Shown one piece after another: positions 19,655-30,160 of a stretch of 64,000 nucleotides of DNA (within the stretch, counting starts at the first letter, position 1; each line of letters begins with the position of its first letter). The notes under the pieces were generated by a model, which saw nothing but the letters and a program-made list of their open reading frames with translations, was not told the origin of the DNA and did no database searches. The position numbers and the translations under genes are program-made. Origin of the DNA: Gymnothorax reevesii (taxonomy: Eukaryota > Chordata > Actinopteri > Anguilliformes > Muraenidae); the NCBI GenBank assembly GCA_029721435.1, contig CM056574.1:4229001-4293000 (forward strand). Direction: 5' to 3'.

Positions 19655-20228
19655 CTTGAAACTTCATTCATTGAGCACGTGGGTGACATCTGCTGGCAGA
19701 GAGATTGTTGTACAACCTTGCAAAGGTGACGCTGATGCACCTTGCGTGTGTACTTTGAGTTTTATTGTATTGTGAAAAATACTAAAAGCTGAAATCTAAC
19801 TTTGTTTTGCGTGCTTGTTGTTTTTCTTCCTTACCTTAATAATTCATATTGTATTGTATTCACATTAATTTCATCCACAGCCTCATTATTTTCTCGTTAT
19901 ATTTTAAAAACGTTAAAAACAAAAAAACGTTATATTTTATTATGTTTTTGATTGTGCTTAGCGTATGGTGGGTGTGCTTGTGCGACTTCGGCATTTTTTT
20001 TTCCCAAAAATAATAATGACAGAGCGCTGTGTCGTCCATCTTAAATATATTTGAATTGCGCCAATGTTTCAAGGCTCCATAACCGGCCAGCTGATTCAGG
20101 CTGAATGAAGCAGTGAAGTGGATCGTATGTAATCAGTCACGTGGTATTTGAGGATTTGAAGCAAGCTCCGGCACAGTGCTTCAGAAAAATACCCCGTCGA
20201 GTTTGAAGCGTGCATTGGAGCCTCCTCA
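19655..20228. repeat. Interspersed repeat family D, copy 1
   Basis: Matches 47930-48510 in inverted orientation across its length, including TCTGCTGGCAGAG, AACCTTGCAAAGGTGACGCTGA, ATTGTGAAAAATACT, TTCCTTACCTTAATAATTCATATT, ACAGAGCGCTGT and GCAAGCTCCGGCACAGTGC. It ends in TTTGAAGCGTGCATTGGAGCC. The ends (GAAGC-type) suggest a nonautonomous DNA transposon, possibly hAT-like, but I cannot confirm this. The 70-codon minus frame here is not conserved in copy 2. Confidence 0.75.
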
Positions 20229-20243
20229 GATAGCAAGCACCTC

Positions 20244-20310
20244 CGCTCCGGATCTGGCCCGGCTCTGGGCTGGATCAACTGGAGTCGGCCCAGAACCGGG
20301 CCAGATCCGG
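20244..20310. repeat. GC-rich palindrome (23-bp arms)
   Basis: TCCGGATCTGGCCCGGCTCT followed by GGGC and, 20 bp on, GCCCAGAACCGGGCCAGATC and CGG. The arms pair almost perfectly and would form a stable stem-loop. Confidence 0.75.
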
Positions 20311-20312
20311 TG

Positions 20313-21550
20313 CCAGCTTTCCAGCCATCTCCTTCAGCGCAAACCCTTTTTTGCCGTAGGCTGACCGCCTCCATTCCTCGCAGCTTTGCTGCAGTAATTC
20401 ATGCAAATGGAGCCGGGCCATGTATTGAATGTTGTGCATGTTCATACTTTTAGTAGTCTATTAATCCTTTTCTTTTATGGTCTTAATAATGTTTTGCTTT
20501 CTGAGATGCTGAATTTTGGGTTTTTATTGGCTGTCGGTTGTGATCATCGGAGTTGGAAGAGGTGGACACTTCGAAATAGTTGAACTGCGCGTAGTGAATC
20601 CAAATATAGTATGAGTTTCGCTTTTGAGTCGTTACTAGGTTTAACCGGCTTTCTTTTTGATGATGTTTTGGTTTGCTGAGAAGCTCCGGTACAGCACCGG
20701 AAAATAACATGTTCGGAGGCTGTTGGGTCAAGTTTTGAAAAAAAAAAAAAAAAATTGCTCATTGTTGTAGCTTTTAAATTTCAGGCCTGGTGTTCCTGCG
20801 CTGTCGGTTTAAAATGTCATGGCTGTGGATTTCCCTTTTTTTGACGTATCGTCGATATACACGACACAGATCCAGAGGAGATGCCAGCGATAGAGCTGAA
20901 ATACTATGTTATCCTACGTTTTGCTAGATGCTTACATACTCGATTGGTGCTTGAATTGTGTTCGGTTTAGGAAGCTGTCATAATGAGTTTTATCAGAATT
21001 CATCCCTTGAGCGTATGCAAAACGAAGATGTTGCTATTAGGAAACGTGCTGCATTTATTATGCATATTAATTGGTCTGGGGCGCATGGTCATAAGAGGTT
21101 GCTATTGTTCTGAATCTATCTTTTCAACTGATTCAGGTATTTCCCCAAAGTCAGGCGCACAATTCCTATCCACTGCGTTCGGCCTCCTCCGTGCCAAAAC
21201 TGCATGACATCATATCCTTGGATGAGGGCCGCCGCCCCATTTGAAATTCTGGTCAAGACTCTTGACTTTTTGGATTGGCATGACGTTTTCTATAATGTGG
21301 TTTCTATATGGTTTGTTCCTCCAATTCTCTTCAGTTTTTGCCGATGCTGCCCTTCCGTCGGGTTCGGTGGTTATTTTCAAGGTCAGTGGTTCACATTTAA
21401 ATGGCCTCTGTCTTTGCCTAAGCTCAATTCCTCAACACTGCACGAAATTTAACTATTGCCGAAGCAGTTGCATTTGGAGCATGTTCTGGCATCGCAAACG
21501 TATTGCAGTTCTGCGCGTCAATGAAGCTGCAGTAAGGATCATTGTCAAAG
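20313..21550. other. No recognised gene
   Basis: Contains an A-run at 20738-20754. An open stretch at 20983-21207 begins MSFIRIHPLSVCKTK and has a hydrophobic patch (MLLLGNVLHLLCILIGLG), but nothing else supports a gene. The segment 21430-21554 ends in AAAGGTAAGG, which looks like a splice donor. I cannot link these into a gene. Confidence 0.35.
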
Positions 21551-21553
21551 GTA

Positions 21554-21705
21554 AGGGCAGCACAGTGGTTGGCACAGCTGCCTCCCAGCAAGAAGTTTGT
21601 GGATTTGAATCCAGTCTGGGGCCTTTCCATGTGGAGTTTGCATGTTCTCCCCGTGTTTGCGTGGGTTTCCTCTGGGTCCTCCATTCCCCTCTGTAGGTTC
21701 AGCTT
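21554..21705 (+). mobile_element. tRNA-like SINE-type repeat
   Basis: GGCAGCACAGTGGTTGGCAC, then GGATTTGAATCCAG and GTGGAGTTTGCATGTTCTCC are diagnostic phrases of a very common fish interspersed repeat. TGGTTGGCACAGCTG and GGATTTGAATCC resemble A and B boxes of a tRNA-type RNA polymerase III promoter. The 3' end is cut. Confidence 0.7.
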
Positions 21706-21827
21706 CCCCTTCTGCCTAATTTAGATTTCACTGGGTTCTTATGAGAAAGGGTCTCGCTTTTACTGCACTACAACTGCATGATTTTACTGGAGGAAGTTTT
21801 GCGTTTCTCTGCTTTTGTCATTTAAAC

Positions 21828-22480
21828 TTCAATTCAATTCAATTTATTTTGTATAGCGCTTTTCACAGATAAACTGTCACAAAGACGCTTTACAGTCAGA
21901 TGAGTTACTGAAAGGGCAGTGCCCAGCCTATTCCCCACTACAGCAAATGAGGCAAAAAACTCCCTGTAGGGAGAAAAATCCTCCAACAGTGGTGAGAAAA
22001 AACTCCCCAGTGGGAAGAAATCTCAGGAGGAACCCGGCTATAGTGGGGGAGCCCATCCTCCGCGGGCTAGCTAATTAAGAACAAAAAAGTAAAATGGAGT
22101 GAACGACAGAGGAGTTCCATTTAAGTCCATCTAAACAGTGGCAACGGTAGCTTCAGAAAGTGGCAAGTCGAGGATGGTGCAGGACTGGACCAAGGCCAAA
22201 CCGGATCGGATCAGGACAGCAGGACAGCAGCAGCCAGCGCTCATGGTGAGGGACAGGGCTCATACGGTCCAGGATTCAGGGAAGTGGAGGGAAAGATCCT
22301 CGGAAAGAGACACAGAAGAAAGGGGTGTGAGGCACTGGATAACTACTGCATGGTAATAAAAGTACCGTCCTCTGTCATGTGCCAAGTGAGAAGTTATAAG
22401 GAGACTGGTCAGGAAACAGTCAACACCCCTCCATCCACTTCCTGCAGCACAGAGGCCCAACACTTATTCCAGGCTGTTAG
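21828..22480 (+). repeat. AATTCAATTC-type fish interspersed repeat (family E), copy 1
   Basis: Starts AATTCAATTCAATTTATTTT, followed by GTATAGCGCTTTTCACAGA and CAAAGACGCTTTACAG, a familiar start for a fish repeat. It continues with AAACTCCCTGTAGGGAG and AATCTCAGGAGGAACC. A shorter inverted copy is at 24845-25045. The short frames within (for example 22138-22356) have no recognisable domain. Confidence 0.75.
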
Positions 22481-22494
22481 ATCACTTTTCATTT

Positions 22495-22935
22495 TCTAAA
22501 CAATAGTACCATATGGACCTCCCCGGTGACTAAGGCCGTAGCAAGCCCCACCGGTGCCGTGTAAGTGCAATCTCAGAGCCACCGGTTCCACATGGATTTA
22601 AGCAATTTTAACGACCAAAAGCTTGTATCCTTCATCCACTTATTGCAGCACAGAGGCCCTGAAATTCCATCCGACCAAGGCTGCGTAATTCTTCAATCAG
22701 ATACCACCAGCACCATGTGGACCTACCCGGTGACTAAGGCCGTAGCAAGCCCCACCGGTGCCGTGTAAGTGCTATCTCAGTGCCACCGGTTCCACATGGA
22801 TTTGCGTAACACTACACCACTGCCATATGGATCTCCCCGGTAACTAAGGCTGTAACAAGCCCCACTGACACCGTTAATGCAGGCTCAGTGCCACCGGTTC
22901 CACATGGATTTACTTAACTCAGGCTTCCAATATCT
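22495..22935. repeat. Tandem repeat with CCGGTGACTAAGGCCGTAGC
   Basis: GGACCT(C/A)CCCGGTGACTAAG and CCACCGGTTCCACATGGATT recur at about 22515, 22719 and 22828 in partly collapsed units of about 110 and 205 bp. The last unit is diverged. From 22936 to 23090 family-E-like sequence continues (AGACTGTGTCTGAGGCCCGA). Confidence 0.7.
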
Positions 22936-23094
22936 TGTGAACCCATCAACTAGGTTTTAGTCAGTCCCATCAGAGCCAAGTAATGTTTTATACATAATAA
23001 TCATGATCTAATCATAGGCTTGACTAAGAAGGTAAGTTTTTAGCCTACTCTTGAACACAGAGACTGTGTCTGAGGCCCGAATGTCCGTTGGGAG

Positions 23095-23815
23095 TATGCA
23101 GAAAAGCACCTCATGCCCACTGTGAAGTATGGGGGAGGATTGGTGATGCTGTGGGCCTGTTTATCTTCCAGAGGCCCTGGGAACCTTGTTAGGGTGCATG
23201 GCATCATGAACGCATTGAAATACCAGGATATTTTAAATCAAAATCTGGTGGCCTCTGCCCGAAAGCTGAAGATGGGTCTTCACTGGGTGTTTCAGCAAGA
23301 TAATGACCCTAAACATGTGGCCAAATCTACACAGAAATGTTTCACCAGACACAGAATCAAGCTCCTCCCATGGCCATCTCAGTCCCCAGACCCAAACCCC
23401 GTTGAAAACCTGTGGAGTGAGCTGAAGAGGAGAGTGCAGAGGAGAGGACCCAGGTCACTGGATGATTTAGAGAGATTGTGCAAAGAGGAATGGTCAAAGA
23501 TCCCTCTTTCTGTATTCTCCCATCTTGTGAAACATTATAGGAAGAGAACAGGTGCTGTTTTGTCGGCAAAAGGGGGTTGTACAAAAATATTAACATCAGG
23601 GGTGCTAATAATTGTGGCAAACATGATTTGATGTAAAAGAATTATTTCTTAATGTGGGATTTTTTTTCCCACAGAATAAATGCACTTGAATTTAAGGTTG
23701 GATTTTCCTCTTCTTTGCATTGTGGTCCAATATTGTTTCGAAAAAAACTGAATTTATTAGAAGCTAAAGAGCACATCTTAACCAGGGGTGCCAATAATTA
23801 TGGAGGGCGCTGTAT
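23095..23815 (+). mobile_element. Tc1-type transposon, 3' half
   Basis: The right terminus reads ACCAGGGGTGCCAATAATTA and GGAGGGCGCTGTA, ending at a TA (23814-23815), as in a common fish Tc1 family. The left half, including the DNA-binding region and left inverted repeat, is missing; family-E repeat sequence abuts at about 23090. A second, shorter fragment of the same family is at 35812-36211. Confidence 0.85.
23104..23590 (+). pseudogene. Tc1-type transposase, C-terminal half
   Basis: Encodes TVKYGGGLVMLWACLSSRGPG, then [20 protein letters not shown] (second catalytic Asp) and WPSQSPDPNPVENLWSELKR (catalytic Glu), the DDE end of a Tc1/mariner nuclease. The third block ends near GAVLSAKGGCTKI. 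The first catalytic Asp and helix-turn-helix are absent because the 5' half of the element is lost, so it cannot act. The frame itself is open for 172 codons. Confidence 0.85.
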
Positions 23816-24840
23816 ACATTCATTCTGTCCGACTATATGTCTGCTTGTGTAACTCCTCAACCGTTGATCAGATTAACTTGATATTTCTTTTTTACAGATG
23901 AGTGTCTTGGTCCTCCTCTGCGATGATCTGAATGAGGATCCAGATTTGGATTTGGGAACATTTTGGATTTGGATTTTTTTTCCCCATGTGGCTATTTGTC
24001 AGCTCGTAGTGTTTTTTTTTTTTTTTTAAATAATAACTTGAAATTTTTACTCATTGCCACTACTGCTAATGCCTTAAGGGGTGAAGGTCTGCAATCTTTC
24101 ATTTTCTTGACATTGGTTGTTGTTCGTTACTTCAAACTTCACCATATGACGTCTATCGCTGGGGTTCAGTTTGGAGCTAGATGTTCTGAACCATCTTTTC
24201 CGAGCCTATTTCTAATAGCCCAAGCAATACTCGGATCATTTGCTCAGAATAAGTGCCGTTCTTCAGCGGCTATGCAAGGTATATCTACGCTCTCTCTATC
24301 AACTAAGTCACTCGTCATCTTCAGCAAACGCATTCTCCATGTGCCCCAAAGCATCTGCGATCATCAAAGCCTAAAGATCCCTGAAGCCTTTTCAGTCCAC
24401 GGTAAGCTTGCAAATGACTGGTGGTTGGTGGTTGTTTAATCTGTATTCCTGCTAAAGAAAACAAAATGTAGGGATTTGCAGCTCTTGGCCATTGCTGGCT
24501 AATGTCTGGATTGTATAATTCTTTAGAGCTCATTTGTGTCCCATGTCATGCTCATCATGTTTTCCTCTCTCAGCAGCCCATGGTTCTTGGTCATTATTGA
24601 TGTTCCTGCTTGGTGAGAATTCCTTCCTTTCTCTGGGGGATTCATCAGGCTGCGTTTTCGGGGAGCTTCCTCCCCTTTTTTGGGGGATTTTTCCAGCTGC
24701 TGCTCTGAGCCGCGCTCCTGCTCTACGACTCTCCTGAAGAGTCCGAGCGCCAAAGACTTGTCTGATTTAACCATGTCAATTCTGACTGCTGTACCCCTGC
24801 TGTCCTGATCCTCTCATCCCTAATTTACCATCAATTTATT
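23816..24840. other. No recognised gene
   Basis: Contains a T-run (24009-24028) and a 158-codon open frame (23963-24439) with no motif I know. CCACGGTAAGC (24399-24409) looks like a splice donor. Possible unique host DNA. Confidence 0.35.
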
Positions 24841-24844
24841 ATCC

Positions 24845-25048
24845 AGCCAGCGGAGGATGGGCTTCCCCAGAATAGCCAGGTTCCTGCTGAGATTTCTTCT
24901 CACTGAGGAGTTTTTTCTCACCATCGTTCGGGGCTTTTTCTCCCTACAGGGAGTTTTTTTCCTGCTATTCGAGGATTAGGGTTTAGTCTGGGCTCTGCCC
25001 TTTTCTCTATATACAGCACTATATGAATAAAATTGAATTGAATTCAAC
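24845..25048 (-). repeat. Family E fish repeat, copy 2 (inverted)
   Basis: On the minus strand it begins TTGAATTCAATTCAATTTTATT and carries the CTCCCTGTAGGGAGAAAAAG and GAAATCTCAGCAGGAACC blocks of copy 1. The two copies face each other across 1.8-3.2 kb. Confidence 0.75.
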
Positions 25049-25257
25049 TTATGCTCAACGCATATTAAAATTTTTCCTGATTTCACTCGGTCTCTCCTGA
25101 TTGAACTGATATTAGTATTTTGTTACATGTTGTAGATGTTCCTGCAGATTTAATTCCAGAAGTTAGTGTTAGTTTGGATGTTGAGATATTTTTCCCATTT
25201 GTGTATTGGAATGTATAGCGTGCTGTCAGAACCAAGGAGGATATGAGTTTATACAGT

Positions 25258-26210
25258 TTAGAGATCATTCAGTAGTGGTGATTCCTTTAGGTCAATGTTG
25301 TTGAAATCAATTTGTTCCTTAATTGATTGTTTTAACTGGATGTATTGGAAGTACTGATTTTTTTTACTGTTGTATTTTTCAATTAACTGCAGGAAGGAAA
25401 GCAGACTGTCATTTTCAAAAATATGGTGCATATGTGAGATCCCTTTTTCTTTCCATTTATTGCCAATCATAGCTGATTTTTTTATAGTGAAGTCAGGGTT
25501 GTGCCAAATTGGTGTGTGCATGCTGGGACTGACTGGGAAGTTCATCAATTTATTGATTTTCCACCAAGCTGTCAGAGTTGTGGAGATTGCAGGACTCTTG
25601 AAACAACTGTGTTTTTTAATGGGACTGCTAATGAAGGGCAAGTCTGCCAATGATAAGTTCTCTGAGTCTGTGTGTTCTATGTCAATCCAGGGGTGGATGG
25701 GGTCATGGTTTGCATGTATCCATTTGATGAGGTTTTGTGTTTGACTCACCAGTAACAGTTATGAAAGTGAGGTGCTTCCGGGCCTCCATGGTCTCTCGGT
25801 TTTTGTAGTGTAGACAGTTTTATTCTGGGTTTTTCATTTTTCCAATAGAATTTTGTTAACAATGTTGTTAATTTTTTAAACCATTTTGCTGTCGGTTGGA
25901 CAGGGATCCTGGTGAACAGGTAAGTGATTCTGGGTAGTATCATCATTTTTATTGAAGAAATTCTGCCTATGATGGATAGCGGTAGTGACATCCATCAATC
26001 CAAGTCATCTTCTATTGATTTTAGAAGTGGGGTGAAGTTAAGCTGGAACAATTCTGACAGCTTGGGGGATACATTTATGCCCAAATATGTGATATTACCA
26101 GTAGTGAATGGAAAGTGCGATAGTTGAGATGCAGCATTCCCACTATCCCCATAAAGAGGAAGGATGGTTGATTTATTCCAGTTGATGGAATAGTCAGATT
26201 CTTTTGTAAA
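25258..26210 (-). pseudogene. L1 ORF2 C-terminal region (copy 2)
   Basis: Frame 25991-25746 carries ISSIKMMILPRITYLFTRIP and FYWKNEKPRIKLSTLQKP, the conserved L1 block after the reverse transcriptase. Frame 25749-25258 continues with NLIKWIHANHDPIHPWIDIE, WWKINKL, TPIWHNPDF and a Gln-rich tail to ESPLLNDL. A frameshift lies near 25746. Upstream sequence to 26210 gives SPKLSELFQLN-like residues. The region is homologous to 2237-2713 of the other L1 but from a different subfamily. Confidence 0.8.
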
Positions 26211-26220
26211 TGTTTTAATT

Positions 26221-26602
26221 TATTTTTTTTTATTTATTTAACCAGGGAAGTCCCGTTGAGATTGAAATCTCTTTTTCAAGGGAGCCCTGGGGGAATAGGT
26301 GGGGAGAGACAGAGGAATTGCACAGCCAATTAGATCAGGGGATGATTAGGCGGCAGATCGAAAGAGCCAAGTTGGGACTTTAGCCATGACACCGGGGAAC
26401 CCCCCTACTCTTATCAAAGAGTGTCATAGGATGTTTAATGACCACTGTGAGTCAGGACCTCGGTTTAACGACTCATCCGAAAGACGGGATCTCCTTCATT
26501 ACAGTGTCCCCGTCACTGCACTGGGGCATTGGGGTTTATTCCACCAGTGGGAAGATTGCCACCTACTGGCCCACCAACACCTCTTCCAGCAGCAACCTGG
26601 TT

Positions 26603-26635
<33 letters not shown>

Positions 26636-26701
26636 AGCCCACACCTGCTTAGCTTCAGCCACACGGCTGAAGCAGATCGAATTGTGGTATGGCTGCTGGC
26701 C
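26221..26701 (-). mobile_element. 5S-rRNA-derived SINE (SINE3/DeuSINE-like)
   Basis: On the minus strand 26701-26612 reads as a diverged 5S rRNA: GGCCAGCAGCCATACCACAA, GAAGCTAAGCAGGTGTGGGC, TTGGTCAGTACTTGGATGGG, AGACC. This covers the A box, intermediate element and C box of the 5S internal promoter. It is followed by a central part including GGTTGCTGCTGGAAGAGGTG and a tail running to about 26221. 5S-headed SINEs (SINE3, DeuSINE) are known from fish. It interrupts the L1 reverse transcriptase. I could not fix a target duplication. Confidence 0.8.
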
Positions 26702-27540
26702 ATAATTAACGGTTTAATGGTTTTTATAATTTCATTTAAAGATTGGGTTGGGTTTTGTATGAATAATACTGCATCATTTGCATATATGCTAATCTTGTGT
26801 GTTATTTGCTTAGTTGTGATACCTGTGATTGAGTTATTTTGTCTGATTGCTGCTGCTTGTGGTTCAATGAAGAGGGTGAAGAGTAGTGGTGAGAGTGGAC
26901 ATCCTTGTCTGGTCCCCCTGTGAAGTGCAAAACTTTGTGATGCTAGTCCGTTAGTTATGACTGCTGCCCTAGGAGTGCTGTATAGTGCTTTTATCCACTA
27001 GATGAATGAATCTCCAAAGCCAAATTTTTCCAAAGTCATGAAAAGATATGTCCAGTTAACTTTATCAAAGGCCTTTTCTGCATCAAGTGAAAGGATATTG
27101 GCTTTAATTTTTGCTCATAAGCTATGTGAATAATATTGAATAATCTGCATGTGTTGTTTGATGAATGTCTGCCTTTTATGAATCCAGCACAGTCTGGGCA
27201 TATGTGAGATTGAATGACTGGTTCTGCCCGGATTGCTAGCGCTTTACTTATGATTTTTATGAAAGAGATGTGAGAGTGTAATATTATTCAGGAAATTATC
27301 AATTTCTTCTGTTTTTTTTTCCCTTTCATTACTGTATAAATCCATGTAAAATTTTTTGAAAATGTTATATATGGTTTGTTGGTCACTGATATTATTCCTG
27401 GCTGAGTCTTTAACAGTTGTGAGGTATGTTTTTTCCTTATTGCATTTAAGTTGATTTGCTAAATATTTCCCAGATTTATCGCCATGTTCACAGTGGTTAT
27501 ATCGTAATTTTTTTTAGCAAAAATTGGGTCTTTTCTTGAT
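26702..27540 (-). pseudogene. L1 reverse transcriptase (copy 2)
   Basis: Minus-strand blocks include ALHRGTRQGCPLSPLLFTLF (about 26935-26870, motif B), IEPQAAAIRQ and ISIYANDAVLFIQNPTQSLN (about 26800-26735). The last is motif C, where L1 has YADD or FADD; here the second residue of the Asp pair reads Asn-Asp, so the active site is damaged. Motif A lies near 27090 ([13 protein letters not shown]). Several stops and shifts occur. Confidence 0.75.
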
Positions 27541-27541
27541 A

Positions 27542-28440
27542 TTATCTTGCTGAAATTTGGTTTCTCTTGATTTTCTTAAGTATTTGTTCTGTGGGATTAA
27601 GTGCATGTGAATTATGTAGTAACTTGATTTTTTCTTCCAATTTGGTTTCCAATTCTTGTTGTATTTTTTTGTTGTGGGTGGAATATGAAATTATTTTCCC
27701 TCTCAGCACTGCTTTTGCCGTTTCCCAAAGGAGTGTTGGTGTGACGCTTGGAGAGTCATTCATTTCCAGAAAGATTGGCCACTCTTTCTTGTATTATGCA
27801 TCAAAATTATTATCTGTGAGTAAAGGTGTGTTAAAGCACCAGTTTGGGAAGTTATTTGTTTCTTGTTTTGTGATAAGGGTAAAACTGATAGGGGCATGGT
27901 CAGAAATAACAATTGGATGTATTGCAGTTTGCACAATGTCTTTTATCATTGAGCTGCTTGTAAGGAAAAAATCAATTTGTGAGAAAGTTTGGTGAACTGT
28001 GGAATGGCAGGGGAATTCTTTTGCCGTCGGGTTTTGTAGTCTCCTACTATCGCCAAGACCCAGATTTGTCATGTTCTGTGAAATGATCCTTGTTGAATGC
28101 TAATTTCGGGTATGAGGTTTGGTTGTAGAGCCATCTTGTGCTGGGTCAATGACAATGTTAAAATCTCCTCCAATGATAAAAAGTGATGTGGGGAAGTCCT
28201 GCAACGTTGTGAAAAAGTTATGAAAAAATGCTGGGTTATCTGTATTAGGACTATAGATAATTCCATGAAAGCTGAGAAAGATTTTGACAGAATGAGGCAA
28301 CTTATTTTGGTTGAGGAATTCAAAAGGTGTATCCAGCCTGATATCAAGACTTTCGTTGTGGAGAAACAAGCCATTATTTTGCAAGATGTTTCCACCCTGG
28401 CTGATAGCTATGCATAAACTCTTAAGACTTCTTTTGTCCA
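27542..28440 (-). pseudogene. L1 endonuclease and linker (copy 2)
   Basis: Frame 28441-28100 carries FHGIIYSPNTDNPAFFHNFF and SLFIIGGDFNIVIDPAQDGS (GDFN catalytic block). Frame 28072-27794 carries FSQIDFFLTSSSM and IVISDHAPISFTL (SDH catalytic block). Frame 27763-27542 is the linker (LLWETAKAVLRGKIISYSTH). The N-terminal third of the endonuclease is missing. The order and motifs leave no doubt about family; two frameshifts break it. Confidence 0.85.
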
Positions 28441-28499
28441 AAAATCCACTTTTTCTAAATTTTAAAGCAAGTCTCAGTCCAAGACTTCTTCTAATAACT

Positions 28500-28844
28500 A
28501 ATATCTAATAATAACTTCTAATGATTCGGAGGCCACTTCTGAGAGGAAACCTTCCAGCGAGAAGCAGTCTTCTGATTCTTTACCCTCTGTGTCCTGCCAA
28601 TACTGCAAAAAGCAAGGTCATTGTGAACATTCATCACAATGGTTTTGTCTCACGTTCACATGATTTTTCCTCATGTGCTCCTGTTCGAATTCTAAGGGAT
28701 ACTGGGTCTTCCCATTTTCTTATTCTTGCAGATATTCTGCCTTTTCTCGGACAAATCGTCTACTCAGGCTAATGTCCTTATTCAAGGAGTAGGATGTGGT
28801 TTTATTAGTGTACCTCTCCATAATGTTCATCTCAAATCAGACTT
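28500..28844 (+). pseudogene. Ty3/gypsy gag zinc knuckle and aspartic protease fragment
   Basis: Plus-strand frames give SVSCQYCKKQGH (CCHC knuckle of nucleocapsid), then a segment with VRILRDTGSSHFLILADILP (retropepsin active site DTGS) and NVLIQGVGCGFISVPLHNVH. A frameshift divides the last part. It is cut off at the Harbinger element that begins at 28845. It is not in line with any neighbouring pol. Confidence 0.7.
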
Positions 28845-29238
28845 GGGGCTCTATCTTTCACACTGCCCGACCCGTTACCACAACCCGCTACCCGTGAATT
28901 ACGCATTTAGCAGCTTCCACTATCCCAAAACAGTATCTTGCGGCCACACTACCCGCTATGCATTATGCCGACTCCCCTATTTGCGCCTGGAGGTGTGTCC
29001 TTGGGCGTGTTTTTTCGCTTTCCCTACATTTGCCATCTTGACCAAACACATCAGGGAAAGCGTATAGTGGGTCCTCAAACCACCCGCTACCCATTTCGGC
29101 TTTTACAAGAGCCCGCCCAGGCGGCTTCAGTGCGCGTTCACTTGGACACATGTGGACGTGCACATGCGGCTCCACTTCCCAAATTTACTCGCCTATAAAA
29201 AGCCACCTTGCTTTAGCCTCAGTTGAACTCCTGAGAAA

Positions 29239-29888
29239 ATGGCAGAGATAGTACTAAATCGCCTTGATCACCAGTTAAATAATAGAAGATGCCCAGGGTG
29301 CGTGTACTGCCAGCACACCAGCTACCTGGGCCTTTCAGGTAAGTCTATATTGTTTGTATTTAGTATCAATCATTTTTTTCCCTTGTATAATAATATCTAA
29401 CTAGAGCACTCGGCAACCGAGTACATGTATCCCCCGAAGGCCGCCCAGATGGTCCCAGAGTACCCAAAATCATTAGGTGTCGTGAACTTACCATAATACA
29501 TGTCCCTGCAAAATTTGAAAAGAATCGGTGCACTTATGTGGGCTGTAGAGCGTTCACAAGAAAATCTCTGCGGACGCGGACGCGTGATGCGGCCAAATCC
29601 ATAGTATCCTCCGAACTCGTTTGGGGGATACAATTATTATATATAATATATATAATATTCTAAAAGTATAATTATACAATAAAAGTATTTTTTACCACAG
29701 AACGAGAATGCGTGACAAAACTGCGCCTCTCCCGTCAGGCAGTGACGGAATTGTGTCACCTGGTTGCAGATGATGTAGACACCGCTGCCAGCGGTCCGTA
29801 TGCCTTGCCCGTTGCTGTTGGGGTTACTGTGGCACTATTTTTCCATGCTAGTGCCTCATTCCAACACCCACTCAGCTCATGACCCAAT
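29239..29888 (+). pseudogene. Harbinger transposase, exons 1 and 2
   Basis: Exon 1 (29239-29338) encodes MAEIVLNRLDHQLNNRRCPG and so on, ending TTTCAG/GTAAGT. Exon 2 begins at 29701 after a TTTTTTACCACAG acceptor. Joining these two sites keeps the frame and gives LRLSRQAVTELCHLV, then GPYALPVAVGVTVALFFHAS, the N-terminal helix-rich part of a HARBI1-like nuclease. The frame stops at a TGA (29881) shortly after FHASASFQHP. The intron contains an unrelated 240-bp insertion. Confidence 0.65.
29395..29638. mobile_element. Short inverted-repeat element in the Harbinger intron
   Basis: Starts near 29424 with TGTATCCCCCGAAGG (adjacent ACTCGGCAACCGAGTA hairpin at 29406-29421) and ends TCGTTTGGGGGATACAATTA. 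The ends are inverted repeats. No coding content. Termini of the form GTATCCCCC are also seen, loosely, in other aquatic repeats. Confidence 0.55.
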
Positions 29889-29964
29889 ATGCCGTAAGCT
29901 CGGCTATAACTGCAGTCACTGCCAGTGTGACATGCCTGTAGGTACATCACTGTCATCCTTGTGA

Positions 29965-30160
29965 CACCTGAGAGACATCGCAGGGCCTGGCGTGATTTTT
30001 TGGCAAGATATCGGTTCCCTAGGGTTCTGGGTGCCGTCGACTGCACGCATGTTCTGATTCGGGCTCCGGCTCTGAACAGTGGCGCCTATGTGAATCGTAA
30101 GGGAACCCATTCCCTCAGCGTCCAGGTGATTTGCGATGCATGGGGTTACAATCAATGTAG
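29965..30160 (+). pseudogene. Harbinger transposase, first catalytic block
   Basis: Encodes RHRRAWRDFLARYRFPRVLG, AVDCTHVLIRAPALNSGAYV and NRKGTHSLSVQVICDAWG. The GAVDCTHV Asp is the first of the DDE triad of PIF/Harbinger nucleases, and the NRKG-HS-NVQ-VCDA block contains the second (CDA). The last third with the Glu is missing after 30160. The frame differs from that of exon 2. Confidence 0.8.

Larger units (their letters stand above)
25080..28440 (-). mobile_element. L1-type LINE, second copy, interrupted by a 5S-derived SINE
   Basis: From 28440 down: endonuclease, linker, reverse transcriptase, C-terminal region. The family differs from the L1 at 547-3480 (RGTRQGCPLSPLL rather than RSARQGCPLSPLL). 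The 5' end is truncated within the endonuclease. A SINE sits at about 26221-26701. Frames are broken in many places and the catalytic YADD is changed. Confidence 0.85.

Noticed and set aside
20983..21207. A small secreted protein (hydrophobic stretch after Met)
   Set aside because: Only 74 codons in AT-rich DNA; signal-like runs arise easily by chance and there is no splice or homology support.
21554..21630. A genuine tRNA gene
   Set aside because: A and B box-like words are present but there is no acceptor stem or cloverleaf; the surrounding phrases are those of a common SINE-like repeat.
23963..24439. A 158-aa frame as a host exon
   Set aside because: No recognisable domain, an unremarkable composition and only one possible donor site; kept as unassigned.
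26612..26701. A functional 5S rRNA gene
   Set aside because: The match is only partial and diverged, lacks the 3' end and continues into a SINE body.
26684..26923. A 79-aa hydrophobic frame as a membrane protein
   Set aside because: It is the antisense of the L1 reverse transcriptase motif B to C region.
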